Below, in pieces: positions 1 through 13,123 of a stretch of 64,000 nt of DNA (position 1 is the first letter of the stretch; every line of letters begins with the position of its first letter). Below the pieces are notes generated by a model. It saw nothing but the letters and a program-made list of their open reading frames with translations. It searched no databases and was not told the DNA's origin. This stretch comes from Enchytraeus crypticus (taxonomy: Eukaryota > Annelida > Clitellata > Enchytraeida > Enchytraeidae), in contig CAJHZI010000651.1 in NCBI GenBank assembly GCA_905160935.1, forward strand, positions 241,001 to 305,000, given 5' to 3'. Both the position numbers and the translations under genes were made by a program.

Positions 1-560
1 GTAATACAATTAAATATACTACTGTAATCTCTCAGTGCAATACAATTGTAATGTATTATTCTAACGTAATGGTATTATCTCATCACAATAGAGTTGTATT
101 TGTTTCTTGTAATACAATTTTAATATATATGGATAATTGCAAAACATTTGTAATATATTAGTGCGAGTGAATTAAAATATGTTATTATAATAAAATTTTA
201 ATATGCTATTGTGATACATTTATAGCCTATTTTAGTCATGATATTTCAATCTTAACTTTTAATATTACAATTATATCGTCTGTAATTTTGTAAAATAATT
301 GTAATCCATAGTTGTAAAGCAATGACAATCTCTTATAGCTCTACAAATCTAATCTAGTTCCATACTGCCATTTTAACTTTTATTGTAATATAATTGTGAT
401 CTGTCGCTGTAATGCATGTGTAATCTATTATTATAACACTATTGTACTCTATTATTTCCGTATAAGTGTAATATCATGATATAGTGTCATTATACTATAC
501 ACTTATAGCACAATTGTTATCTCATATGCATGTAATACATTTGTAATTTATAATCTCTAA
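1..560. repeat. Degenerate AT-rich tandem repeats
   Basis: Imperfect repeats around TGTAATACAATTGTAATCTATTAT-like words of about 20-30 bp, too diverged for exact units. No gene seen. Confidence 0.55.
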
Positions 561-1924
561 TTAATTTGGTTTTTTTGTTGAGTTTGCTTATCGTACGGAG
601 CTGCATTATCTCGATAGGTTTCCTCTTACGTATGTGTTGCTATTCTATTCTCAGGAGTCCTAAATTCAGTAGAGTGATCAGTAAGATCAGTAATTTAAGA
701 TAAGTTTCTATTATAATTTGTATTTCTTAGCATTCTAATTTAATATGCGTAAAAGCATCGAAGAATCTCTCAGAAATATTGAATTAACTGAATGAAATCT
801 AAAACTGAGAGAAAATATTTAATCTCATTTTTAAAGAAAGTCTTAAAACTAAAATATTTTAAATTTCTATGTTTAAACAATGGATAATCTACGGGTGACA
901 TTGCTTCACATGGAGTTATGGACGGGCCGTATGGGGATAGTTTTACAAGGGATTACAGGAATAAGCGGATATGTTTACGGATTAAGAGATTTAGTGGATC
1001 AATCCTACGGCTCGCTGTAATGAAGAAATCCTGTTGAATCTAGTGAAGGATTAAATCCATTGGCATGTCCGTAGGAAGTTCTTACTGGAAACGAACTCCA
1101 AATATAGGGTAGAGTAAGAGTACATGGAAAAGCTTAGATATGAAAAAATACTGACAATAGAAGTAAAGGCTACAACCTACAGGGAATACAGAGATTGTTA
1201 AGCTTATATGGTTTGTTAAAAACTGCTTAGTCGTCAGTAGTATTAATACTTTCATCATTCGAATTCTCAAAATACGATTAAGCAAATCTGAAGCAGTCTT
1301 CTATAATGAGTTAAATGAGATAGAAGGAGAGCTTCAAAAAGGGAACACTTACATTGGAGCAGGTTGGCAGGCCACTAGAGAGAATGAGAGATGTACTCGT
1401 CCAAGGCCCCAAAAAATTAATTACCCCACACAGTTTCAAGGACAATTCCAATTTTCGGTCAATTTTCGTGACCCTAGTTTTCCACGGAGCTAAATGTGGT
1501 CATGGACACGCAGACAGAAAAATATATATCTGAGTGTAAAATAAGCCAAAAATAAATAATAGACATTTCTTGAAATGATCTCTTAAAATATAGTCAGTGA
1601 GAAAATATGCAACAATTATCCAGCCAGCAGATGATAGACATATGTGTCGACTTTCAGAAATAGAAAACTAAAATAACCACAGCAGCGAGTCTGGATTTTG
1701 AAATCAAATCCGTCCAATTAGATATCAGGAAACAGAAAGAGCGAGCAATAAGATACTTGACAGCGTGGCCACTTCATTTAACTAAAAACACAACCAGTGC
1801 TATCGTATGCAGAATACTCCTGACAGCGGTAGCGTAATTGTAAAATAGTAGCATGGTAGTATATCGACATAATGTCAAGAGGGCTAAATCTCAGAGCCAA
1901 CCTAAAGATAGGGCATTTATCAAT
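561..1924. other. No gene recognised
   Basis: AT-rich sequence with only short random open frames (longest 67 codons at 1082-1285). No domain, no repeat family of this window. Confidence 0.6.
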
Positions 1925-2270
1925 CATTGGTATTTATCAGATATCAGTGGCACGTATCAGATATCAGTAACACTTATCAGATATCAATGGAACTTATCGT
2001 ATTTCAGTAGCACTTATCAGATATCAGTGGCACTTATCAGATATCAGTGGTACTTATCAGATATCAGTGGCACTTATCAGATATCAGTTGCACTTATCAG
2101 ATATCAGTGAAACTTTTCAGATATCAGTGGCACTTATCAGATATCAGTTGCACTTATCAGATATCAGTGACACTTCCAAGATATCAGTGGCACTTATCAG
2201 ATATCAGTGGCACTTATCAAATATCAGTGGCACTTATCAGATATCAGTCTCACTTATCAGATATCGGTTG
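1925..2270. repeat. 20-bp minisatellite
   Basis: About 17 units of CACTTATCAGATATCAGTGG. Because 20 is not a multiple of three, all three plus frames are open for short stretches; none is a gene. Confidence 0.95.
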
Positions 2271-2434
2271 CAATGCTGGAATCAGGCGCAGTGTAACTGC
2301 ATGGAATGAGAGGAGAAGTAGGGTGATAGTAAACTACATGGAAAGAATTAATCCTGCGGGATTGCGTTGAGCGGATTTAACCGAACTCCTGGCCTGACAT
2401 TGCCAGAAAGTGATAGAGATTCTGGAGTTTTAAT

Positions 2435-2708
2435 AAACTTGGAGAGAGAGAGAGGGAGATGGGAGATAGTGACGGATATGGAATGAGAGAGCGAGTGAGA
2501 GGGAGAGATATGGATTGAGAGAGGGAGAGAGAGAGATGAGAAGACAAAAACAAATATTGATAGATGGATTGAGACAGAGTAATGGAATGAGAAAGAGAGT
2601 GAGAGAGATTGAGGGAACGATGGAGTGAGAGAGAGAGAGGGAGAGAGCGATTGAGTGATATACTGAGAGAGAAAGAGAGAAAGAGAGAGAGAGAGATTGA
2701 TAGAGAAG

Positions 2709-2740
<32 letters not shown>

Positions 2741-3198
2741 TCGTAGGAGGATTAAATCGAGTGAGAGAACATTAACGTTTTCGTAAATGTTGTTCTTTCT
2801 GTGTAATTATTAATTGGTCGTTTACCTTTCCATTTCTTCTACAAAGCATTGTATCCTATTGTTCCACATTAAATTCCTGTAGCCAGCACACGACGCTATT
2901 AAGTTATCATCGAAGCTTTGTCAAATATTTACCATTGAGTTATAGGCGCATCCTGCAGGATGGAGTTATATGGAAGAGACTCCATGAGGAGATGAGATCT
3001 GTGTCAGTTCAACATGCCATCAGTCCATATACACACTGATACAGCGAGAACTAGCGAGAGAGAGAGAAGGAGAGAAATAAATTGAGATATTGAACTCACC
3101 GAAGGCAGAGTTATTGTAATATTGGCGTAAGAAGAGCACAAGATAAATGTGAAATGAAATCGGAGAAATAATATAAGAGTAAGATAGAGAGATGGAGC

Positions 3199-3236
<38 letters not shown>

Positions 3237-3245
3237 TAAAGAGAG
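2435..3245. repeat. GA-rich low-complexity tracts
   Basis: 2435-2745 and 3180-3245 are GAGA-dominated with scattered T and A; the spacer has no recognisable gene. A G-run lies at 3338-3347. Confidence 0.85.
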
Positions 3246-3404
3246 TACAAGGAGCGTTCAATGAAGCAGAAAGGTTGTTGGACAGGAAGATGAGAGGATA
3301 ATGAAAGTGGAGATCTTGGGTAAATTGCTACATAGGGGGGGGGGGGGGCTGGAGAGGATGTATTTGATATTCTAGGATATCCAAACCTTAAATAGATAAT
3401 TTAA

Positions 3405-3683
3405 CATAATCGTCATCCTCCCTTGAATCCCAATTCAACCAGGTTAGGGATACGAATAGACTGTCTCAAATCCTCTCTGTTCTACACCACACCACCAGCC
3501 AATCCCCTATTTGAAATTTTTCCATTCTTTTATATTTTTGTAACAATTTCTGGAGCCTAGGCGCTCACTAACCGAATTCCCTTTCTGACGCTGGTATGGA
3601 TCTTAGTGCATTAGTCGCCTTCTACGACACGTGCAGTCACCCGTTGGTCAATTCTTCAAACAACCCGGACACAACACGGGAAA
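3405..3683 (+). mobile_element. 280-bp interspersed repeat R3, copy 1
   Basis: From ATCGTCATCCTCCCTTGAAT through CTACACCACACCACCAGCCA, CTGGAGCCTAGGCGCTCACT and TTAGTCGCCTTCTACGACAC to CGGACACAACACGGG. Closely similar to 60515-60803; a fragment of its start is at 35515-35558. Confidence 0.75.
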
Positions 3684-4394
3684 ATAGATAATTTAACAAA
3701 AAACCTTTATATCACTCTTAGTTTGATTAACAGCCTTGAATTCAAATCCTTTCTAGACAGGTTGACAGTAATATAAAATACAGAATTTACATACTCTCAC
3801 CCACCCCTAGCTAAATCTCCCCCACCCCCCGTAAAACCTATAACATCACCCCTAGCTAAAATCCCACCCTCAAGGAACCTTTAACATGGATTCCTTGACG
3901 GATGGAAAGTGAAAGGTGGAATTATAGGAACAACACAAGAAGTTGCATCTCTGATGAAACCTGAGGGAAATTAGACGTATAACGTTGAGTGATGGACGGT
4001 GAGAATATCTGTGATAGATTGAAATGAATGGCTGGGTGGAAGACACTTGCGGTTAGATGGTTACTTATTTGGACAGAAATATTTGCATCATCGCGGGTTC
4101 TTGTTCACATCGTCGAGGTCATTTGTAATTTGAATGTAACTTTTAAACTATCCCAAAGCCTAACCCCTACCCTTTGCCCTAATACTAAACATATTCCTAA
4201 GAAACTAATAAAAATTAAGTAAAAATTCAAATAATAAAAAGTGACTCAAAACAAGAGCCCGCGAAAATGCAAACAATTATGTCCACATCAGTGACCATAT
4301 TCCTGCTACTCTGGAAGAGGGAATGGATGAAATAGGGAAGAGATATGTGACAAATAGCAGAACATTGAGATATAGAACAATATGATAAAGGAAG

Positions 4395-4627
4395 CAGTGT
4401 ATGACTGGTGGTGCAGTATATGACTGGTGGAGCAGTATATGACTGGTGGAGCAGTGTATGACTGGTGGAGCAGTATATGACTAGTGGAGCTGATCAACTG
4501 CTCATACAGCTACTTATACAGCTGCTCATACAGCTGCTCATACAGCTGCTCATACAGCTGCTCATACAGCTGCTCATACAGCTGTTCATACAGCTGTTCA
4601 TACAGCTGCTCATACAGCTGCTCATGA
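4395..4627. repeat. Two adjacent minisatellites (19-bp and 12-bp)
   Basis: 4395-4485: GACTGGTGGAGCAGTATAT units. 4494-4627: eleven CTCATACAGCTG 12-mers. The 12-mer is open on both strands (LLIQ / YEQL), giving spurious frames. Confidence 0.9.
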
Positions 4628-4882
4628 GCTGCTTTGAGATGACGATATTGTAGTATAACGCAAAGTGATAACGATCGTGTGGTAAACAGAGATATTAGCA
4701 TAGAAATGGTTTACCTCTAACCTCGGGGCTTCCTTTCAGATAAAACCTCTATATCTCCCACATCAGCTCCGTGACATGCTTATTCTCTGTTTGATAACTG
4801 CTATTTGACATCACAATGTGTACACTAATGCTGAGTGCACTGTTATTGTTAGTGTCTTAGTTAATTTTATAATGCATAGTGT

Positions 4883-5230
4883 TTTCCCCACGTTGTATCC
4901 GGGTGTGGTTGGGACCACTGCAGAATAAGGCAACCGTAAGTAAAATGCTTCGAGTACCTAAGAGGCGACTTAGGGAGGTATGAGAAAGGCAAAGGGGACC
5001 CACCTTACCATGTAATTTTTCACAAGCTTTAAATTACATACACAACTAAAGGATGTAATAGAAGGAAGAATGCAAGGGAAAAGAGTTAAAGGAAGACCAA
5101 GACATGGGATTTTGGATGATCTGATAAGAAATTCCTATATACTTGTAGAGTTGAAAAGGAAGACTAAATAGAATTGGATATAAGTTACATTCCATGGACC
5201 TGCCGTCAGGCAGTGCACTAGAATAAGAAG
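4883..5230 (+). mobile_element. LINE-C-associated repeat
   Basis: Starts CCCCACGTTGTATCCGGGTG, passes AGGCGACTTAGGGAGG, then coding-like EGRMQGKRVKGRPRHGILDD, and ends CCATGGACCTGCCGTCAGGC. It combines the two halves that appear separately elsewhere. Confidence 0.65.
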
Positions 5231-5649
5231 TGTTTTCTAATTCACCCGTTTAAGAGCGCTCACATAACATTTCATATGTTTACAAAAATAGCTCAGTTGT
5301 TAGGTTCTGCCTCTGTTTATTTAACAATACCCACAGTAGGGTTGTCATTAACCCCCTCCCCCGATACTGATTTAATTGTTTCCATCTTGTAGGGCTTCAC
5401 ATCTAATTTTAGACAATGTAAGCCGAGTTAACTCAAGATTTTGCTATGATACTCCGCATACTATAAGTGCTTCAATGAATAAATATGTTGATGTCAATGA
5501 TTGTGACATCTGACACAGCGGTACATCTCCTGATGTAACACTTTAGATCCACCTGTGAGTGACTGCTGGGGTGTCTTAAAGCACACGTGTTTCAAACATC
5601 AATTTAATCAAGTAAAATCTACGAGGCATTGACATATGTAAAACTAAAC

Positions 5650-5706
5650 TGACGTCCCTGACATCATCCCTGGATGAGGAAACGGACGTTAAACCTTTAT
5701 GTATTA
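5650..5706 (+). mobile_element. LINE-B 3' tail fragment
   Basis: GACGTCCCTGACATCATCCC then GAGGAAACGGACGTTAAACC and TTTATG; only the last ~55 bp of the family. Confidence 0.65.
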
Positions 5707-5939
5707 TTGAACGAAGAAATTTTTGACGCAGATGTAACGAGAAATTCTGACGCAAGACGTCATGAAATATGATTAACGAAAGCCCGCAGAGTAGCCTGCA
5801 TTATCCGGGGTCCATGCTGTGCGTCAATTATTAACAATATAAAACTAATCCTAACAACCCCCCCCCCCCAGCAAAACTCCTCTCACAACAGAAAACAATA
5901 GGGCGTCCTGATCTGTCGTTGTTGTTGTTGTCAATCCCA

Positions 5940-6380
5940 TCTATCTTGATCCCATCAGTCCTTATCTGTGGCTGTTATTATCAATTAAATCAGCTGATCT
6001 GTGGTTGTTGTTATCAATTAAATCAGCTGATCTGTGGTTGTTGTTATCAATTAACTCAGCTGATCTGTGGTTGTTGTTATCAATTAACTCAGCTGATCTG
6101 TGGTTGTTGTTATCAATTAACTCAGCTGATCTGTGGTTGTTGCTATCAATTAACTCAGCTGATCTGTGGTTGTTGTTATCACTTAAATCAGCTGATCTGT
6201 GGTTGTTGCTATCAATTAACTCAGCTGATCTGTGGTTGTTGTTATTAATTAAATTAGCTGATCTGTGGTTGTTATTATCAATTAAATCAGCTAATCTCTG
6301 GTTGTTGTTATCAATCAAATCAGCTGATCTGTGGTTGTTGTTATCAATTAAATCAGCTAATCTGTGGTTGTTGTCATATA
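5940..6380. repeat. 33-bp minisatellite
   Basis: About 12 units of GATCTGTGGTTGTTGTTATC then AATTAAATCAGCT. 33 bp is eleven codons, so several frames stay open on both strands; no start context, domain or splice pattern supports coding. Confidence 0.92.
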
Positions 6381-6617
6381 CAAAGGTTTGTACAAATCTA
6401 TGCAAATTGAAACAACTGTTTATTATATATGACATATTGGATGCGTATGTTGTTTGTTCAAGCGGTTTATTATATGATACAAACCTTTGTATATGACATT
6501 GTTGTTGTCAATTAAATCAGACGATCTGTGGTTGTTGTTATCAAGTAACAACTACAACTTATTAATTGTCATTATCTGTGGAAATAACAATTTATATAGT
6601 GTGACAATGTTAGAATG

Positions 6618-6852
6618 TCTTAATAGCGTAGGGGTAACGTCATGAAGTTTTAACTGACAGATCCCGAGGTGAATTGAAATATTGTGGGTTCAAATCCCAG
6701 CCGCGCTGATCTGAGAGTAAAATCTCGGACATTCACTGGACTGGTTATACGGAAAATGGAATAAATTGCCTAACGGTTTAAACATGTGGTATTAAAAAGT
6801 GATAGATATCAACGTAGTTGATCATTTCACTATAATGCGTGTTTACTTTTTT
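6618..6852 (+). mobile_element. SINE2 (second tRNA-derived family)
   Basis: A-box-like TAGCGTAGGGGTAACG, B box GGGTTCAAATCCCAG, then CTGATCTGAGAGTAAAATCT, GGACATTCACTGGACTGGTT, and the end TGATCATTTCACTATAATGC. About 230 bp. Confidence 0.8.
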
Positions 6853-6857
<5 letters not shown>

Positions 6858-6892
<35 letters not shown>

Positions 6893-6926
6893 GAGAGAGA
6901 GAGAGAGCGTGAGAGAAAGAGTGAGT

Positions 6927-6962
<36 letters not shown>

Positions 6963-7345
6963 AAAAGAGTGATATCAGTGCATGTTGCAGAGGTAAATTT
7001 ATTCAGACTGGTTGTGACTGTAAGGTGTTGATAATGAAAGGCTGAGGATAAAACCATAGAGCTAATAAAAACCTGTGTCTTATCAACTTCTATCACCTTA
7101 CCCCTTCCCTATCTCTCTCTCTCTCTCTCTCGCTCTCTCTCTCTCGCTCTCTCTTCTTCTTCTCTCCTTCACATCTCTTCTCCTTCTAATCTTTGAGTTC
7201 TTCTTTGTTTAGTTATGTCACTTGCTATCTGTCTTTCTGTTGCTCTCTCTCTCTCTCATCATCATCTTTGGAATATACTTTGTATATTTGTATCTCTTTC
7301 TATCTGTCTTTCTCTACCTATCCCAGTCTATGTATCTCTCTCTAT
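6858..7345. repeat. GA and CT microsatellite tracts
   Basis: 6858-6966 (GA)n; 7110-7160 and 7235-7350 CT-rich. Source of the serine/leucine or arginine/glutamate frames here. Confidence 0.9.
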
Positions 7346-7699
7346 CTCTCTCTCTCTTATTGTTAAGGAATTCTATTATCTAATGTGTCTAATAAATATA
7401 ACTTTACGGCAGAGAATATTTTAGTGATTAGAACTTTACGAATTCCATGAAGGTTTCAGAGTTAGCATTAGTTAAGCATTAGTAGCATTAGTCAAATAAT
7501 AGACGAATTAAACCTGAAAATGTGTATAATTATTTTCTAGATATTAAATTGATAATTATGCAAGCATGATCTATCATTGATCAACTGTAAAACCTTCACA
7601 ACACAAACCAGTGATCGAATTGTTTCTGAAATAAAAGGATTTAATTTTCTTAATTTGAAATATATTGACGTGATCTAAAATTCTCAGTGTTCTGTATTT

Positions 7700-7929
7700 A
7701 TATACAGACCAACCACCAACCGTGAACAGCACGTGTCGTAAGAGGTGACTGAGGAAGGCAACGGGAAATCAACTCAGAAGCCATAATACTCATAGGCTTT
7801 AGGCTACAGTTACGTGTGGGTAAAGTATAGCCTTTTGTGAAGGAATTGACTTGTTAATCGATGATGTGCTCTTTATTTATTGCAGCATTTTAGTAAGAAT
7901 ATTTACCTTGGACCTGCCACTCAGAACAC

Positions 7930-7930
<1 letters not shown>
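7700..7930 (+). mobile_element. Repeat family with GCACGTGTCGTAAGAGGTGA core
   Basis: Core GCACGTGTCGTAAGAGGTGA, then AACTCAGAAGCCATA, GAAGGAATTGACTTGTTAAT and the end TACCTTGGACCTGCCACTCA. Matches 47285-47520. Followed by (GA)n. Confidence 0.65.
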
Positions 7931-7991
<61 letters not shown>

Positions 7992-8007
7992 AAGAGAAAG
8001 AGAGAGA
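7931..8007. repeat. (GA)n microsatellite
   Basis: Near-perfect GA dinucleotides following the GGACCTGCCACT tail of a repeat. Confidence 0.95.
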
Positions 8008-8547
8008 TATATATCTAAAATTAGCAAGTATAGGTTGATTCAATTTACTCCACATACTACATTGATGCGACAAAGAACTTATCATCAATCCAATACTAAT
8101 TAGCCATCATGTCACATGTTATACACCTACGTGGTAAGATGCACTCATAGATGAAATCTTACAAATCCGCACTGGTCTTGAAATAAGTTCATATCTTGAT
8201 TAGTTTCATTCACTGCTTCTCATTGGTTTTCTCTTTCCATTCGACTTTTTGCCCAGTCGTTCTCTAGCTTATCTCCATCTCGCAGCCACGGTACAACGGC
8301 TGTTAATTACACACCCCGCAATAATTAATGAAGCAATTGCATCAGCACTGGTCCGATGATTTCTGACGATCTGCTGCCGCTGCTTTGAGACAATGTTAAC
8401 AATATTTTTATTTAATCATTTAATTAACTACGGCTTTCAGTTTCTGCATTGTTAAAAACTGAGATTTCACTTCGTCTGAGATTTTATGTCTTTTTTATTT
8501 GAGTTTGGAAAAGAATACTGTTTATTAAAAACTGATCACTAATAGAC

Positions 8548-8705
8548 GCGAGGTCGCCACTGGCTCCATCCAGTGGCGATGTCGGTAAGATATTTGATCC
8601 CGGATCAATATGTGCGGGGTTCAAATCCTGGGCTCGCTCATCACTGACATCGCTTTCGAGTGTGGAAACTGACGTTAACCTTAGCTTTACCAGCTTTTAC
8701 TAGAT
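8548..8705 (+). mobile_element. SINE1 (tRNA-derived)
   Basis: tRNA-like head with A-box-like TGGCGATGTCGG and B-box GGTTCAAATCC, then GGCTCGCTCATCACTGACAT and the tail CTGACGTTAACCTTAGCTTT. Full-length copy, about 150 bp. Confidence 0.8.
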
Positions 8706-8815
8706 AATTCATTGATTTAGAGTTGAAATATATAAACTTCTATTAGATAATTGATTGATTTAGAATTGAACTATATAAACTTGTATGAGTTAATTGATTG
8801 ATTCAGCATATGTGG
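8695..8815. repeat. 56-bp tandem repeat
   Basis: About 2.3 copies of TTAGATAATTGATTGATTTA plus GAATTGAACTATATAAACTT. Confidence 0.7.
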
Positions 8816-9317
8816 GGTACTTTCGATGATTGATTGAATTTATTTAGAATGGTATTAAATATAAGAGCGGATGCTGAATGTAAGTGGATGAGGGTTTGAC
8901 CACGGGATGCAGTTAACAAGTGGACAAATGACCAGCAGTTCATAAATCAGTGTCAACACATCACCTGCTTGTTACTTCTTCTTGATTCATTGCTCCTTAC
9001 ACTGGGGCTTCCTTTAAGAATAGAACTTTAGCTACGCGTCTTTGTTGAATGGGAAACACCTGAGGAAATAGATATAGGAATACGCATAAGAGTGGAAAGC
9101 AGCAATCTCTTGTTCTAAGAGACATCAGTGATTTATCAGAGAGTCTAGACCTGTCATAATTCACAAGTTATGTATGAAAACACTCGTCTAACAGCACATA
9201 CAATCATTTCTGTAGGGTCTACATATTCTCAACATTAAAAGATCAAATATTCATTAATAATCCTTAATGCATGATAGTGATATCTTAACTAGAAGAAATT
9301 AAAGTTTTAATAATAAT

Positions 9318-9385
9318 AATAATAATAATAAAGGTTTAACGTCCGTTTCCTCATACAAGGATGATGTCAGGGACGTCATCCTTGT
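9318..9385 (-). mobile_element. LINE-B 3' tail
   Basis: (ATA)n, then AAGGTTTAACGTCCGTTTCC, ATACAAGGATGATGTCAGGG. Reverse-complement LINE-B end with the trinucleotide tail at its start. Confidence 0.75.
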
Positions 9386-9759
9386 ATGTCATCCTTTATG
9401 TCATCCTTGTATGTCATCCTTTAGATGATTTTCCTTTGTCTTTCTGTTCAGAGGCTTCTTAAAAATCTCTTGAATCAGAAAAGACTATATCACTTATATC
9501 GGTCAGAAAGTTTGTAGTATGACTTTGAAGTTTTGTCGCTGGAAAATGCTTATTGAGATTAACAGCACCCCTGTTAGTTGTGTAATTGTGATGAATTGGA
9601 CTAAACGTCTTACAAACTTCAAATAAATCACAGGAAATTATATTCTACCATACATGTGCTGAATTATACATGTCGGTGCCTTCGGGCTTGTGTATTTCAG
9701 TGTATCCCACTTATTCCCAGTGCTAATCTTCCCTCATATTCTCTTAAAAATTTGGTTTA

Positions 9760-9793
9760 AAAAATCTTTATATATATGTATATGCATATATAT

Positions 9794-9851
<58 letters not shown>

Positions 9852-9858
9852 GTATATC

Positions 9859-9920
<62 letters not shown>
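9760..9920. repeat. (TA)n tract left of the MITE
   Basis: TA dinucleotides with TGTATA interruptions; it continues at 10675-10740 beyond the MITE, so the element split one tract. Confidence 0.95.
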
Positions 9921-9924
<4 letters not shown>

Positions 9925-10670
9925 CTGGGGCAAAAAATAATCCCCTAGCGAAATCTCAATAACTTTAAGAAAACTCAAAATATCTCTACGAAATTTTCGA
10001 AGCTTCTAGGGGAGGAATTTCTACGTATATCCTGCAAATTTGATGAAAATATTTTCATTAGTTACGAAATTACAGCATTTCTACGAGAAAAGTGCTAAAA
10101 TCAATTTTAACAAAACTTTTTGAAATGTCAGTCGTTCCTTTTAAAGAAAATAACGACCATGAAAAGGCCGTTTACTTAAGTGGTGGAGTTTAAACCTACA
10201 CTACATTGCTAGCTACTCCAATATAAGATGCCTAAAATTCGTTCTTATGTTAAAATTATTCCTAAATTTTGAAGAAAATGTCCGGTACTTTTGTTTAAAA
10301 AAGCCTTGTTAAAATTGATTTTAAAATGTTTTTCGAAGAAACGCTGTATTTTTGTTACTTCTGAATATATTTTCACCAAATTTGCAGGATATGTGTAGAA
10401 ATTCCTCCTCTGGAATCTCCGAAAATTTTGTAAAACTATTTTGAGTTTTGTCCAAGTTATTAAGACTTTTGGTAAGAAAAGCCTTGTTAAAACTGATTTT
10501 GCACTTTTTTCGTAGAAAAGCTGTAATATTTTTCCTGCTCAATAGATTTTCATCAAATTTGCTAGATATACGCAGAAATTCCTCCCCTAGAAGCTCCGTA
10601 AATTTCGTAGAGAAATTTTGAGTTTTCTTAAAGTCATTAAGATTTCGCTAGGGGATTTTTTTTGCCCCAG

Positions 10671-10674
<4 letters not shown>
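9921..10674. mobile_element. 754-bp MITE with long terminal inverted repeats
   Basis: Begins CAGACTGGGGCAAAAAATAA and ends with its complement (TTGCCCCAGTCTG), inserted at TA inside a (TA)n tract. Inverted similarity extends at least 130 bp inward. The interior repeats the same module (AAATTCCTCC, AATTTTGAGTTTT, TTTGCAGGATAT). No transposase coding. Ends and TA target fit a Tc1/mariner-type non-autonomous element. Confidence 0.85.
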
Positions 10675-10742
<68 letters not shown>

Positions 10743-11034
10743 ATATATATAATCATTTTACGAAAGATTTATCGTACATTTTCAATTTTAGAGATTGTAT
10801 CAGGGGCATCAGTTTTGCTGAACATTGTTTAATAGCGGGATAACGATATAAACAGTGAAATGAGTTATGGCAATTCGTAATAAAAAGTCTTTAGTGTCAG
10901 CTGTAAGAAATGAGATCATTGTAGGGTTAGAATGAAACATTGATGTTTTAGATTAGAAGCACTCAGTTCACTAGCTCTGCTTCCTAATACACTGCCTACT
11001 GGCAGGTCCCCGACACTTTCCCTTAAATGATGTT

Positions 11035-11215
11035 AGCATATTCGGATAATAGCATGCTAAGATAATAACATGTTAAGTTAATAGCATGTTAGTATAATAA
11101 TAATATGTTAGTATAATAATAACATGTTAGCATAATAATGACACTTTAGCATAGTAATAACATGATAGCATAATAATAACATGTTAACATAAAAATAACA
11201 TGGTATCATAATTTG
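11035..11215. repeat. Degenerate AACATGTTAGCATAATAAT repeat
   Basis: About nine imperfect 20-bp units. Confidence 0.8.
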
Positions 11216-11254
11216 CAGTCCCTAATTGATATCAGCACACATGCATTAGCTAAT

Positions 11255-11375
11255 GTTGATTGATTAAGTGTATGCTTGCGTTGATTTTTTGTCAACGTTA
11301 TTTTTGTGTTTACTTGTATGATTGTATTGTATTTGTTTCTTGTCTTGCTACCTGAGTGGTGAAATAAAGCTATAT
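11255..11375 (+). mobile_element. Repeat R4, uninterrupted copy
   Basis: GTTGATTGATTAAGTGTATG, TTTTTGTGTTTACTTGTATG, then CTTGCTACCTGAGTGGTGAA and ATAAAGCTATAT. The end TTGCTACCTGAGTGGTGAA also appears at 17330 (+) and 17484-17515 (-). Confidence 0.6.
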
Positions 11376-11869
11376 ATAATAATATCATGTTTGGATAATA
11401 ACATGAGAAATGGAGCTTCTACGAGCAAATGAGACACTCAAATTTTGTAACTCAATAATTGTGATTTTTAAATGTTTGAAATGTAAAGTCGGCCCATTTT
11501 AGACATTAAGTTCTGGTTGCAGAACCGATATAGACCAGTATACAGACAGTAAAATTAGAGTGATAAAAATGAGCACATAGGATTGATAAAAGAAAGATAC
11601 ACGTACCTGCGTTATATATTATCTACTTCTTTATTCGTCAATTTTTTACAGGAGAAAAATAGCAGAAATCAAATCAAACAGTACAAACATAAGAAGTAGG
11701 AATAAAAACAGACATCCTATTAAATCGAAATAAACCATCACCAATTACACAGTTAGAGTTAAACTTACAGTTAATTGGATCAAAATACTGGCTACAGCTA
11801 CAAACTGAAACCAGTATACATGAATAACTGAAAAAATGTTTACATTCTATGCATAATTATATAAGATTT

Positions 11870-12140
11870 ATGTGGGCCGGTGCTAGAGTAGATGCAGAAT
11901 GATGTAGAGCTTTTCAGATTGATGGAATATGATGTAAAATGATGTTTAATACTATAGGATGCTGTAGAAATGAGGAAGGATGCTGTAGAAATGATGCAGG
12001 ATGATGTAGAAATGATGGAGGATGATGTAGAATTGATGTAGGATCATTTATAAATGATGTAGGGTGATGTATAAATTATGCATGATGATGTAGAGGTGAT
12101 GTAGGATGATGTAGAAATGACGCAGACATACAAGTATATT
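11870..12140. repeat. Degenerate GATGATGTAGAAAT repeat
   Basis: About 20-bp words GATGTAGAAATGATGTAGGAT repeated with changes. 12140-13120 after it holds no gene that I can see. Confidence 0.8.
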
Positions 12141-13123
12141 GAATGATGCAAAGTAATGTACAAAGACTGATAATGGACTAATTCAGAAAAAGAATTAGCG
12201 ATGCAGAATGTAACAATTAATCTAGTATAATGGAAAACACTATTTATGCTGTTCGTCCATTCTATCTAATCGTAATTTATTTGCATGACTTTTTTTTGAT
12301 TTTTTGATTTATTTATTTAGATCACCAAAAAGGGTCATTCAACCCTGTACAGTTCACAAGCAATGCAAACAAACAAGTAAATGCAATAAGTGAACACAAT
12401 TTAAATGATGAAAGTTTACGTCAATTTACTTTAGCATTTTATTGTATGATTCTGTTCGTCTGATTACTCTGAATGAATAGGTGTTCAACTAGATAGAACG
12501 CTTCTCGTTCTTTTTGATGGCCTATCGTTTTTGTCTTTGCTTAATTTGTTTTATTGGTGTTATTTGTCCCTATTTCAAATTTTAGTTTCTGAAAAATACA
12601 GTATAACGATACAGAATCGTGTACTACTTGTATGTTGAAAACTGGGTGTAAAATATAAAGAAATGATACATATAAGATATAACCAGCTAACATGAACCAT
12701 CAACCCCGTTAGTTATTGATTTAGCTAAATATATCTCAGTGCAACAAATCTCTCAGAAGTTCTCTTATAAGAGAGGAAGAGGTGGGCGCTTGTACAGATG
12801 AAAGATTTAATTAGACACTTACCTCCACACAGGCAGTTCAGAAGAAAGCTGCTGAAGAGGAGCTGACAACCGAGTGTTCTAGAAGCTAAATCTCCTATCC
12901 GCATCGTTATAAGTCTACATTTTAATCCATGTAACGGTATTTTCCTAGTCGACACTCATCTGTAGAAGTAGAGGAATATACTAAAATAGAAGCTTTCATG
13001 AATACGCGTATGATTGGTTAGTATCCATTCAATATAGTCTGTATGAGCATGCGTTCAGAAAAATTTAAAATATAATCCAGCTAAATTGATAGCATTAAAC
13101 GTTTTCATACTAAATAATAATTT

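Noticed and set aside
5962-6496. Frames of 109-163 codons in the 33-bp array
   Set aside because: Periodic sequence open on both strands; no domain or exon context.
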